DNA of 49,143 nt from Viridibacillus sp050278625 (GTDB lineage Bacteria; Bacillota; Bacilli; Bacillales_A; Planococcaceae), in assembly GCF_050278625.1 (NCBI RefSeq), contig NZ_JBNNTI010000033.1, positions 1 to 49,143 on the forward strand, written 5' to 3'. A program made the position numbers and the translations under genes. The notes under the pieces are model-generated. The model saw only the letters and a program-made list of their open reading frames with translations. It was not told where the DNA came from and did no database searches. Positions 33,382 to 41,661 of the stretch are shown one piece after another (the stretch's first letter is position 1; each line of letters starts with the position of its first letter).

Positions 33382-34355
33382 CTAATTTTTTCTTTTTAAA
33401 AGTTTATGAATGTCATCTAATGTTGGTAGAGCAGAAAATGCTCCTTTTTTAGTAGTAGTTAGAGCACCACAATGATTAGAAAAGGACAGTAATTCGCAAG
33501 CAAACTGTGTACAATAATTAGCTAATTCATTTAGCTCGACGTTATTTGTTAAAAGCTTAAATAAGAATGCACCGATAAATGCATCACCAGCTCCGGTAGT
33601 ATCTTGTACCATAACATCACAACCTGGAATACTAAAGGGTGTATCCTTTGTAAAAAGAGTTGCGCCACTAGCACCTCTTGTATAAATCACAACTTTTACA
33701 TGACCTGTAAACAATGATGCGATTGCTGTTTCCTCCTCTTCGATACCAGCAATGAAAAACAGTTCTTCATCTGAAATTTTCACAATATCTGCTAGAGGTA
33801 AAAATTCTAAAATAGTTTCTCTACAATTTTCTTTTGAAGCCCATAAAGGAAGTCGAACATTTGGATCAAAGCTTATCAAAGTATTATTTTCACGTGCAAG
33901 GGAAAGCGCTTTTTTATGAGCTTCTTTCATCGGACTTTCCACTAAACCAACCGAACAAAAATGCAAAATATCACCATGTGAAAACCATTCTGATTCTATA
34001 TATTCTTCTTTATATAGCAAATCAGCGGAAGGCTTTCGATAAAAGGAGAAATCTCGTTCTCCTTTGTCAGTTAAAGAAACAGTAGCAAGTGCAGTATTTG
34101 CTTCATTTGTAAATTTAATTAAATCAGTATTTACCTGCAATTTTTGTAATGATTCAATTAAAAATTGGCCAAAAGCATCGGCTCCTACTTGGCTTATTAA
34201 GGAAACGTTTCCCCGAGTTTTGCTACAGTTGCAGCTACATTTGCAGGGGCTCCACCTGCCATTTTTTCAAAAGATGCCACGTCTTTTAACATGATACCTT
34301 GTTGTTGAGGGATAAAATCTATTAACACTTCTCCAATTGTATATAAAGTTTTCAT
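33382..34355 (-). pseudogene. PfkB-family sugar kinase (fructokinase-like), single-base frameshift
   Basis: ATG 34355 opens MKTLYTIGEVLIDFIPQQQG and continues KMAGGAPANVAATVAKLGE, the PfkB N-terminal substrate site. At 34211-34214 a run of four G (minus strand) replaces the five needed for LGGNVSLISQVGADAFG, and the frame ends. The remainder is intact in the next frame to 33382, including ISFDPNVRLPLW and the ATP/anion-hole motif DTTGAGDAF. One inserted G restores about 324 residues, normal for fructokinases. The lesion may be genuine, phase-variable or a sequencing error. AAGGTG precedes the start. Confidence 0.85.
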
Positions 34356-34663
34356 ATAGTTTCTTCACCTTCAATATGCTATATATTCACTTTATTTTAC
34401 ATGGAAATGAAAAATGATGATTAAGTTGATTTCTGATAGGAAAAGAATAGTTGGTATTTGGTTTCTATTCCAGTTGCTAATATTGAACTGATGCTAAACA
34501 ACTTATTAATTCACAATAGTATTGATGTATAAGTCTTCCCTAGGGAATAGGTTCCGCTATTAATAGTAAAACGTGAGAAATTTTAGTATGATTAATTATG
34601 TAAACTATAGTTATAATAATGTTACATTTATACGATTCATACATAGTTAAACAGGAGGTTTAG
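34356..34663 (+). other. Intergenic region between divergent genes
   Basis: Holds the promoters of the sugar kinase (minus) and of the next gene (TATAAT at 34612-34617). No further feature is recognised. Confidence 0.4.
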
Positions 34664-35854
34664 ATGAAAAAGCAGTTGATTATAGTCATCACATGCCTAG
34701 TTGTGATGGGTGCTGGACTATATGCAATTCTTCATGTATCTGCCATACATCAAAGGAAGTCTATATTCTTCCAGCAAAAGACGATGGAAGAACCAAAATT
34801 CTTAGTAGATAAACGTGCAGTTCTTTATGCATCTTCAGCGACACCACAGCTAGAAAAAGGAGCAGGGAAAAGTTTAGCGATATTTATTGATAAAAAAGGC
34901 TTTGCCACTGCAACGGAAATGGCGGGAATGGAATTCGGAGTAAGTAAATACAATGGTGAACAATTATATTTGGATGCCAGAAAGAGTGTTTACCTTTTAG
35001 GGAAAAACGCACAACAATTCCCGATGAAACGTGATGAAATCCGTAATACTCTTTCTGGTTATATCGCTTCAGAAGAAATCTTTTATAGCCTATATAACAC
35101 CGGATTTAGTAATGATGCTGATTATGACACAGGTGTAAGGTATGGCAATACATCTGGCTTTAAAGCAGCATCACTACCATTTTACGTGGCTACTGCAGGT
35201 ACGATGAAAGATCAAATAATTGTTTTAACAAAAGACCTTATTAAGGATAACTTTGATTTAAAATCGGTTACTATAAAAGACAAAGTAAAAATAGAACAGT
35301 TAGCATCAGTTCCTTTACCTCATGCAGTAGAATTGGATCCAATCTCATCCATTTTAGAAGATAAGGAAAATTATTATTTTGTTCTCTCATATTTAGAAAA
35401 CGATGCAAAAGAAGATATATTGCTTGCAACTATAAATAAACTAACATTCACTGTAGATGTTAAAAACCTCGCTGAGTATCGTAGTGAAGAAATTGTATCA
35501 GACTCTTTACCTTACAACTTTGATAATTCAACACACATTCATAATCAGGAATTATATTATATTAACGGTTTAGGGGAAGTATATTCATACAATACTTCAA
35601 ATAATGTCATTCAAAAAAAGTTTCGACTAAACCGACCAACTGGAAATTTCCATCCAAAGTTTGAGCAAGTCGATTTTAGAGGACAAGCGCTATTTTATTT
35701 AAATAATCGAAAAAAAGATGTCTATTATTTAGAGAAATATGATTTGGTAACCGGTGAAATGATAGAAGAGCAAAAGGTGGAAAATCTAAATAAAATATTA
35801 AAATCAGATAGAAAAGATCTTATATTATATAATTTGGAATTATTACATTCATAA
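34664..35854 (+). CDS. Membrane-anchored extracytoplasmic protein, unknown function
   Basis: 396 residues. An N-terminal anchor (about 4-24) is followed by a long soluble part facing outward. Repeated beta-rich strands with motifs such as ENYYFVLSYL, QELYYINGLGEVYSYNTSNN, GQALFYLNN and DVYYLEKYDLVTGEM suggest a beta-propeller-like fold, as in other bacillal surface proteins of unknown role. ATG 34664 follows a strong AGGAGGT. It is monocistronic with a good terminator. No family name can be given. Confidence 0.7.
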   Translation: MKKQLIIVITCLVVMGAGLYAILHVSAIHQRKSIFFQQKTMEEPKFLVDKRAVLYASSATPQLEKGAGKSLAIFIDKKGFATATEMAGMEFGVSKYNGEQLYLDARKSVYLLGKNAQQFPMKRDEIRNTLSGYIASEEIFYSLYNTGFSNDADYDTGVRYGNTSGFKAASLPFYVATAGTMKDQIIVLTKDLIKDNFDLKSVTIKDKVKIEQLASVPLPHAVELDPISSILEDKENYYFVLSYLENDAKEDILLATINKLTFTVDVKNLAEYRSEEIVSDSLPYNFDNSTHIHNQELYYINGLGEVYSYNTSNNVIQKKFRLNRPTGNFHPKFEQVDFRGQALFYLNNRKKDVYYLEKYDLVTGEMIEEQKVENLNKILKSDRKDLILYNLELLHS

Positions 35855-35860
35855 AGAAAA

Positions 35861-35892
35861 CCCAGATGCTTAGATGCATCTGGGATTTTTTT
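35861..35892 (+). terminator. Intrinsic terminator
   Basis: CCCAGATGC / GCATCTGGG then ATTTTTTT. Confidence 0.9.
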
Positions 35893-36185
35893 ATGAAAAA
35901 AATCTTTCTTTATATATGTAAAACCTATGTAACAAGTAAGGGGGAAAAGGTTACACGGTGATTTGTCATATTCACGTAATATCTGAACTACCATCTGAGT
36001 GCGTAGGGATGTACAAAAATTATAACTCCCGATATTCCAGTATTTAACCATTCATAAGGTACAAATAGGCTTAAAACTCATATTTTTCACAAAAGTGATA
36101 GGTTCAGCATTTAATAAGTAGTAATGACACTGCAATAAAACTTTTATTAGGGACAAGAATCTAAAACGGAGGAGATGAAAAACGA

Positions 36186-36938
36186 GTGGTCAAAATTAGA
36201 AAACACCTAGTTTCACAATCAATCATGAATAAAGTAACGAGCGGGACTGGAAACGGTCAAAAATGGATTACTATTCACGAGACAGATAATACTAAAAAAA
36301 CTGCCAATGCAAACGCTCATGCTCGTTTACAAGCAATGGGAAATAGTCGTGCAGCCTCATGGCACTGGACAGTAGATGATAAGGAAGCGGTACAATCTTT
36401 TAATCATAATGTTAAATGTTGGGCTGCCGGGGACGGTAATGGCAACGGTAATGCAAATTCAATCCACATTGAAATATGCGTAAATGAAGACGGAAACTAC
36501 AAAAAAGCAGTTGAAAACACCGCTATTTTGGTTGCTAAAATTATGAAAGATGAAAAAATTCCCATCAGTAATGTTGTTCAACACAATCATTGGAGTGGTA
36601 AAAACTGTCCATCTAAAATGCGTAGTGGTAAAGCGGCATACACTTGGTCAACATTCAGGAATTTAGTCATAAAAACACAAATTATTACCGTTTCAAAACC
36701 TATAACAAATAAGACTTTTCAAGTTCAAGTGTTGGCAAGCGTATTAAATTACTATGATGGACCAAGATGGTCTAAACCAACTGGTAAAGTAAAAAAAGGT
36801 GAGAAATTAACTATAGAAAAGAAAGTACTTGTAAATGGTTCAGCGATGTTTAAAACAATTGCAGGCACTTATGTGACAGCAAACTCAAAATATGTAAAAA
36901 AATTTAATCCTGAAAATGATAAATCATATGATTATTAA
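36186..36938 (+). CDS. N-acetylmuramoyl-L-alanine amidase (Amidase_2) with SH3-like tail
   Basis: 250 residues from GTG 36186 (GGAGGAGA nine or more bases upstream). The zinc-amidase domain spans about 15-155: first His in WITIHETDN, then ASWHWTVDD, SIHIEICVNEDG, and HNHWSGKNCPSKM with the second His and Cys ligands. A bacterial SH3-type wall-binding segment follows (about 175-245; VQVLASVLNYYDGPRW, ATYVTANSKYV-like end). It cuts the MurNAc-L-Ala bond of peptidoglycan. There is no signal peptide, as in phage endolysins, so a holin or lysis is needed for exit. It is 32 bases ahead of the LRAT-like gene. Confidence 0.9.
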   Translation: MVKIRKHLVSQSIMNKVTSGTGNGQKWITIHETDNTKKTANANAHARLQAMGNSRAASWHWTVDDKEAVQSFNHNVKCWAAGDGNGNGNANSIHIEICVNEDGNYKKAVENTAILVAKIMKDEKIPISNVVQHNHWSGKNCPSKMRSGKAAYTWSTFRNLVIKTQIITVSKPITNKTFQVQVLASVLNYYDGPRWSKPTGKVKKGEKLTIEKKVLVNGSAMFKTIAGTYVTANSKYVKKFNPENDKSYDY

Positions 36939-36970
36939 TAATTTACTTTGGTTCGAAGGGGGTAAGTTTA

Positions 36971-37465
36971 ATGGCATTTAATAATCCGAAGTGGAGAAGG
37001 TTCTTAAGCTCTCACCTACTCAAACATGTAGAACCTATTCCAGGTAGTATTGTCTATTGTAAGTTACTAGGACTTCCAAATAAAATCATAGGTACACCTG
37101 ATCATACCGGCATCTATGTTGGTAGAAAAAGAATAATAGAGTTGAATGGTAACGAAAAAATAATAGAAGTAAATTACTATAACTTTTTAAATGGCTCATC
37201 TGTACGATCTGGAACAGAATTATATGTAGCTTGCGATATGAATGGTAATGTCTTGCATGACCCAGCCATCGCTAGAAGAGCAATAGCAGCAAAAAATACA
37301 CACAATGGTTACAATCTAATCAGAAATAATTGCCATATGTTCACATCACGTTGCATAAAAGGAACAAACAACGATCCACTAGATGCAACATTTATGAACG
37401 TCGAAAGAAATATTAAAAAACATTTTGGAGTTCCTGCAATTAGTTGGCGTACTGTAAAACAGTGA
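36971..37465 (+). CDS. LRAT-domain (NlpC/P60-superfamily) protein
   Basis: 164 residues. PGSIVYCK (about 24-31), DHTGIYVGRKRIIELNG with catalytic His 45, and YNLIRNNCHMFTSRC with catalytic Cys 121 form the permuted papain-like LRAT fold (H-box then NC.HF box). Bacterial members are thought to be acyltransferases, phospholipases or peptidases; which applies here is unknown. There is no signal peptide. ATG 36971 has AAGGGGG upstream. It is probably cotranscribed with the amidase and ended by the same terminator, so it may share in wall or membrane attack. Confidence 0.82.
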   Translation: MAFNNPKWRRFLSSHLLKHVEPIPGSIVYCKLLGLPNKIIGTPDHTGIYVGRKRIIELNGNEKIIEVNYYNFLNGSSVRSGTELYVACDMNGNVLHDPAIARRAIAAKNTHNGYNLIRNNCHMFTSRCIKGTNNDPLDATFMNVERNIKKHFGVPAISWRTVKQ

Positions 37466-37544
37466 ATCCACTTAAGCTTCTTTATCTATAAGTAATTTGT
37501 AAGTTATTGTAATTACAATAGTATTTTAACAAAATAGTAAAAGT

Positions 37545-37580
37545 GCCAAGCTAGGCTTATACTTCAGGCTTGGCTTTTTA
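37545..37580 (+). terminator. Intrinsic terminator
   Basis: GCCAAGC / GCTTGGC with a 16-base loop and TTTTTA, ending the amidase-LRAT unit. Confidence 0.75.
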
Positions 37581-37625
37581 CATGCTATTGCTGAGTAAAG
37601 TATGTATTATGTGTACATGTAATAT

Positions 37626-37913
37626 TTAGTTTCTATCAATTTTTCGCTCAATTTTTGCTATTTGAGCAACTATAAAGTCTAATTGTTTTTGCATATTTTT
37701 CAATTGGCGATTATTATTTGATTGGTTCTTTGTATTTACCTGTTCCTCTGCCTGAACTTCATCTATCGCCTCGACAAGGGCTAAAGTGAATAAAGCATCG
37801 GATATTACTCTAACAGTCGCAGCAAGAACCTCAATTTTTTCGGAATTTTTTGTTCCGGGTATTGCAGAACTTATTAATTCATCTAAATCTATATTAACGT
37901 TATTCTTCTTCAA
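37626..37913 (-). CDS. Small coiled-coil protein of unknown function
   Basis: 95 residues from TTG 37913, which has GGAGGG about eight bases upstream; a frame extension to 37940 would swallow that site. An N-terminal helical part (NIDLDELISSAIPG, VRVISDALFTLALVEAID) is followed by a C-terminal coiled coil (LKNMQKQLDFIVAQIAKIER). Unrecognised. It is encoded convergently to the amidase-LRAT pair and about 84 bases after the holin-like gene, so they may form an operon. It resembles small phage-type XhlA-like proteins only in layout. Confidence 0.55.
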   Translation of the reverse strand: MKKNNVNIDLDELISSAIPGTKNSEKIEVLAATVRVISDALFTLALVEAIDEVQAEEQVNTKNQSNNNRQLKNMQKQLDFIVAQIAKIERKIDRN

Positions 37914-37996
37914 TGCCTTACCCTCCCTCAGATAAAACATAACATCTAAAAATTAATTAATGATACACCTTCATCTCTAATATTAATAAGTTCCTA

Positions 37997-38380
37997 TTAT
38001 TTCTCGGGATTTCTGTAACTAATAAGAGCAGTTTTTAATGCAGCATAATTTCCTATAGCTGCATACCCGTAAAACCAGCCCATAAATATACCAGCAAGTA
38101 AATCATTTCGGTGGCTTATGAAAATAGAAATAAATAATCCAAAGAATAATGCAATTGTAGGAACAAATTTCGAAGGAGTATGATAAATAATTTTAATCAG
38201 TTGAGTAATAATCATAATAATTGGAATGGCAATAACAGCATCCCAAAAATTTGTATGGATAATAGGGAAATTAATAGGGAAATTCATACGCACACCACTT
38301 TCAACTATAATGATTATATTTTCACCTGAAACAAAGTAATTATTCACTATGTTAGGGGGAATTTGCGGTATGAGTGACAT
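37997..38380 (-). CDS. Holin-like small membrane protein
   Basis: 127 residues from ATG 38380 (AGGTGATG upstream), or about 96 from the internal ATG encoding MNFPINF at 38287 (GAAAGTGGTG upstream). It has three membrane helices (about 46-64, 73-88 and 93-110) and a short charged tail (SYRNPEK). The phrase SHRNDLLAGIFMGWFYGYAA is reminiscent of phage holins of Gram-positive bacteria. No defined Pfam family is recognised. Proximity to an endolysin-like amidase supports a pore role, by inference. Confidence 0.5.
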   Translation of the reverse strand: MSLIPQIPPNIVNNYFVSGENIIIIVESGVRMNFPINFPIIHTNFWDAVIAIPIIMIITQLIKIIYHTPSKFVPTIALFFGLFISIFISHRNDLLAGIFMGWFYGYAAIGNYAALKTALISYRNPEK

Positions 38381-38907
38381 GTTGCTATTGCATCACCTAG
38401 TATATTGACTGCAGTGCCGACTAAATCTAAATTGGAAGTGTTTTTTCCTTTGGTAGGAGATATTGTAAGTTTTAATTTTGAATTCGTTTTTTCTTGTATT
38501 ATTGTTCAATTTAGTTCCAAAAAATAAAGACCAATCATCTGTATAGGACAACGAATGCTCTTTTAGAATTTAAATTCTTTTTTATAGTGTATGATAATTT
38601 TTAGGTAGGTGTAACTTGTACAAAACGTATTGTAAATAAGGAGTGTGAAAGAAGGTAGTGTAGGGGCAGTATCATGAGTTGATTGACCTAGTAATATGGG
38701 TCTTTATTATCGATGGTCTAACCGATTTCGATAAAATAAATTTCTGTTATTGTAATCTGGTTCATTTTTTATGAAATTATAGGAGTTTATTTGCATATTC
38801 GTATATGACGGAATATCATGAAAATAGAAATAATTGTTTTTCAAAAAAGTGATTGTTTCACTATGTCAAGATTGTCTAAAGGTCAATCGGTTAAGGAGGT
38901 ATATGGG
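38381..38907 (+). other. Long leader region of the EAL gene
   Basis: No gene recognised. It contains TAAGGAGTGTG near 38638 not followed by a long frame, and AT-rich promoter-like sequence near 38590-38600. An in-frame extension of the EAL gene to 38818 exists but has no binding site. Confidence 0.4.
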
Positions 38908-40113
38908 ATGGACGCAATTGATGTGTTAACAAACCTAGAGAAGTTGAAGGCGTACTTCCAGCCCATTTTTAGTGCAGACGAGCATGTTGTCATTGCATAT
39001 GAAGTCTCTGGCAAGCTGATAAACAATGAAGAGCCTATAAGTTTAAATTCATTTGCCTACGATGACGATATTCCGGAAGAATATCGAGTGGATGTTGAGC
39101 ATAGGATTTTGCATTTAGCTCTTTCGCAAATAGCTGAGGAGTCAAAGGATTTTGATATTTACTTACCTTGCAATGCCAACTTGTTAGTACTTGATTATGG
39201 AGAAAGTTATTTTGAAATCATAAAAAAATATATCCCTGAAGAAGAGCTGAAACGTATTGTTCTTGTAATTTCAGAGCACACTTATACTGGAGAATTCAGA
39301 CAGCTTAATAATATCATTCGTTATTTTCAAACATATGGTATGAAAATTGCTATTAGTCAGGTTGGTTCTGAAAGTCATTGGGATTATATTAAAACGCTGT
39401 CTCCGAATATTTTGAAGCTGAATATAGAGCAATTAACTTATCAATCTTGGGGTGAGCAAAATGATTTGTTCACATCTCTTGGTAAATTAGCGCGTAAAAT
39501 TGGCGCAAATATGTTATTTGAGGGAATCGATAAAGAATTTCAACTTCAATTTGCGTGGAAAAATGGAGGACGTTATTATCAAGGGAAATATCTAGCTGAT
39601 GTACATACAGGAACAATTCCACGGGATCAATTGAAAAAAAGTTTCAAAGAACGATGTCAGCAGTTTATCTCAGCAGAAAAGCGCTTGCTTGAAGATAATT
39701 ACAATGCCTTGAAAACTTTGCAGAATACATTAGAGAAATCCGTACATCTTATGAAGCCATCGAGCGACAGTACAGAACAACTTCTAGCGCTTGCTAAAGA
39801 ATTAGATGCTTACTCCTTCCGTCTTTATATTTGTGATGGAGAGGGTTTTCAGACATCTCCTAATATCATGTGTATCGATAAGAAGTGGCGTATACAGGAA
39901 GAAGCGGTTAATAAAAATTGGAGCTGGCGTCCATATTTTTTAAAAACAATTATTAAAATGCGTAATGACCAAAGTGGTGTGTTATCTGATTTATATAGTG
40001 ATATTGACACTGGGGAAATGACATGTACTTTCTCAATAGCAGTTAGTGAGAATGAATATTTATTTATTGATATTTCCTATGATTATTTATACAATCATAA
40101 TATTTTTAGATAA
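38908..40113 (+). CDS. ykuI: Degenerate EAL-domain c-di-GMP receptor (YkuI type)
   Basis: 401 residues from ATG 38908 (AAGGAGG eight bases upstream). The EAL domain (about 1-235) is followed by a PAS-like YkuI_C domain (about 250-400; NKNWSWRPYFLKTIIKMRN and SDLYSDIDTGEMTCTFS match YkuI closely). EAL is EVSGK (E32); N91, E123, K170, E205 and Q225 are kept. The DD motif of active enzymes is IAISQVGS (S150, Q151), so a metal-binding Asp is lost. B. subtilis YkuI binds c-di-GMP without reported hydrolysis; here too a receptor role is expected. Confidence 0.92.
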   Translation: MDAIDVLTNLEKLKAYFQPIFSADEHVVIAYEVSGKLINNEEPISLNSFAYDDDIPEEYRVDVEHRILHLALSQIAEESKDFDIYLPCNANLLVLDYGESYFEIIKKYIPEEELKRIVLVISEHTYTGEFRQLNNIIRYFQTYGMKIAISQVGSESHWDYIKTLSPNILKLNIEQLTYQSWGEQNDLFTSLGKLARKIGANMLFEGIDKEFQLQFAWKNGGRYYQGKYLADVHTGTIPRDQLKKSFKERCQQFISAEKRLLEDNYNALKTLQNTLEKSVHLMKPSSDSTEQLLALAKELDAYSFRLYICDGEGFQTSPNIMCIDKKWRIQEEAVNKNWSWRPYFLKTIIKMRNDQSGVLSDLYSDIDTGEMTCTFSIAVSENEYLFIDISYDYLYNHNIFR

Positions 40114-40117
40114 AAGG

Positions 40118-40168
40118 AGTACTACTAGGTGAGATAATGTCTCAGCCAAGTAGTACTTTTTCTTTTTT
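40118..40168 (+). terminator. Intrinsic terminator
   Basis: AGTACTACT / AGTAGTACT with an inner GG.GAGA / TCTC.GCC helix, then TTTTTC and TTTTTT. Confidence 0.88.
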
Positions 40169-40375
40169 TATAAATTACAAATTGATATGTTCTTACCTTT
40201 ATTAAGTGTAAAAAAACGATTGTGCAAAATTTACTTACGACAATTACTTTATTTTAAATTTATTTTATACAGTTCTTTCGATGTAGTTTGTGATTCGTTT
40301 TAGATTTTAGCGTGTGTGGGTACGTTAATTGGGCATGCTTATATCGTTAAACAACTTAAGGAGGTTACTGAATTA

Positions 40376-41170
40376 ATGTCAATAAGCAAAGAACTTCAGA
40401 TGCTGAAAGAATTTCAATGTACGAATCGTTGTGTGTTAAGTGTATATTTAAATACTAATCCAGCTGATCCGGATCAGCTAAAAGGTGCATGGAGCATTCA
40501 TTTGAGAAGTGGTTTGAAAAGAATAGAAGAGTATATAATTGCTTCCAAAGATGAGGATGAACTGAATGCATTTAAAAAAGTGAAAGAAAAAGTCTTAAAA
40601 GAAATTGAAGATCGTCAGAAAGAATTGAATAAAGGAGTCGTCATTTTCGCTTCGGACAATCCGAGTCTGTGGTCGGTCCATTATGTACAAGTGCATATGA
40701 AAACGAGCTTTCATTGGGAGAAACATCCGGTAATTGAAGAAATGGAATACATCTATAAAGCTTATCCTGAGGCAGGTATTGTTTTACCGAGTTTTGGAGA
40801 AGTGCGCATTCTAGATACGGCTATGGGTTTCTTGTATGATGAACTTATTTACGATTTCGAACCGAACCTTCAAGAATGGGGAAATCGAAAAAAAGTGACG
40901 CCTGACAATCATCCAGGGATTGGAAGTACAAAAGCAAATGCATTAGAACCTCGATTAAAAGAAAATTTGGGTCGCTTCTATAAAGGAATAGGGGAAATTG
41001 TTGACAAATTAAAGAAAGAACGTGGATGGAAGGAGATTTATGTGGCAGGCGAAGCCGAATTGGCAAATGCTTTCGCTGAAACCTTACAAGAAAAACCAGC
41101 AAGCTGCCTTCACAAAAACCTAAATAACAGTAAATCTTATGAAGTACTCCACCAAGTTTTAGAAAAATAA
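40376..41170 (+). CDS. aeRF1-type release-factor-like protein (VLRF1/baeRF family)
   Basis: 264 residues from ATG 40376, preceded by AAGGAGG eleven bases upstream; the in-frame extension to 40316 lacks support. The N-terminal part has CVLSVYLNTNPADPDQ and SFHWEKHPVIEEMEYI, followed by a C-terminal aeRF1-like domain with EIYVAGEAELANAF. I recognise it as the bacterial VLRF1 family related to Vms1 and eukaryotic/archaeal RF1, which includes peptidyl-tRNA release enzymes. The GGQ-like catalytic loop would be around NRKKVTPDNHPGIG and no GGQ is visible. A ribosome rescue role is an inference. Confidence 0.78.
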   Translation: MSISKELQMLKEFQCTNRCVLSVYLNTNPADPDQLKGAWSIHLRSGLKRIEEYIIASKDEDELNAFKKVKEKVLKEIEDRQKELNKGVVIFASDNPSLWSVHYVQVHMKTSFHWEKHPVIEEMEYIYKAYPEAGIVLPSFGEVRILDTAMGFLYDELIYDFEPNLQEWGNRKKVTPDNHPGIGSTKANALEPRLKENLGRFYKGIGEIVDKLKKERGWKEIYVAGEAELANAFAETLQEKPASCLHKNLNNSKSYEVLHQVLEK

Positions 41171-41184
41171 CCGTATACCAGAGA

Positions 41185-41228
41185 GAACTAACTTTCTTAT
41201 TTTATAGGAGTGGTTAGTTCTTTTTTAT
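41185..41228 (+). terminator. Intrinsic terminator
   Basis: GAACTAAC / GTTAGTTC, perfect eight pairs with a 20-base loop, then six T. Confidence 0.85.
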
Positions 41229-41292
41229 TATTTAAATTGAAAATTAATCAAAAAAGTTATAACATCTTGCTAGATAATTGTAGATTTAAGCA

Positions 41293-41400
41293 AAGTGATA
41301 GAGGATAAAGTTACTATCACTTATCACAAATAAGGTAAAAATTTTCAATATTGGTTTAGTAGAAGTTCTAATGCTAAATATAGCATTAGAGCTTTTTTCT
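41293..41400 (+). ncRNA. Candidate small RNA with two hairpins
   Basis: A gene-free stretch holds a perfect nine-pair stem AAGTGATAG / CTATCACTT (41293-41322) and, 45 bases later, CTAATGCTA / TAGCATTAG (41368-41389) followed by AGCTTTTTT. The second is a full intrinsic terminator with no gene in front of it, since the upstream gene has its own terminator at 41185. An independent short transcript or a nucleoside-transporter leader is possible. Confidence 0.4.
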
Positions 41401-41661
41401 ACTCCATTAACAGTGCAAAAATTTTCTATAAAAGAATATGATAATTTTTTGGATTTGGGGTAAAACTATATCAAGTCAGTTTACGAAAGAAGATTGATTT
41501 TGGAAGTATTTAAAATAGTTGAAAAAATTGAATTATCTTTTAATTTACATCCTTTGTGCTATTTGTTAAGATGCTTTATGGTTGTCTGTCATCAGATGTA
41601 TAATAAAGGAATTTTATAAAAAGGAATTGTTTTTAAACTACATACAAAGAAGGTGTCTAAT

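Noticed and set aside
37626..38380. Holin-like and coiled-coil genes as a toxin-antitoxin pair
   Set aside because: The layout (membrane protein plus coiled coil, with an 80-base gap) is not that of known pairs, and the nearby endolysin-like amidase fits a lysis role better.
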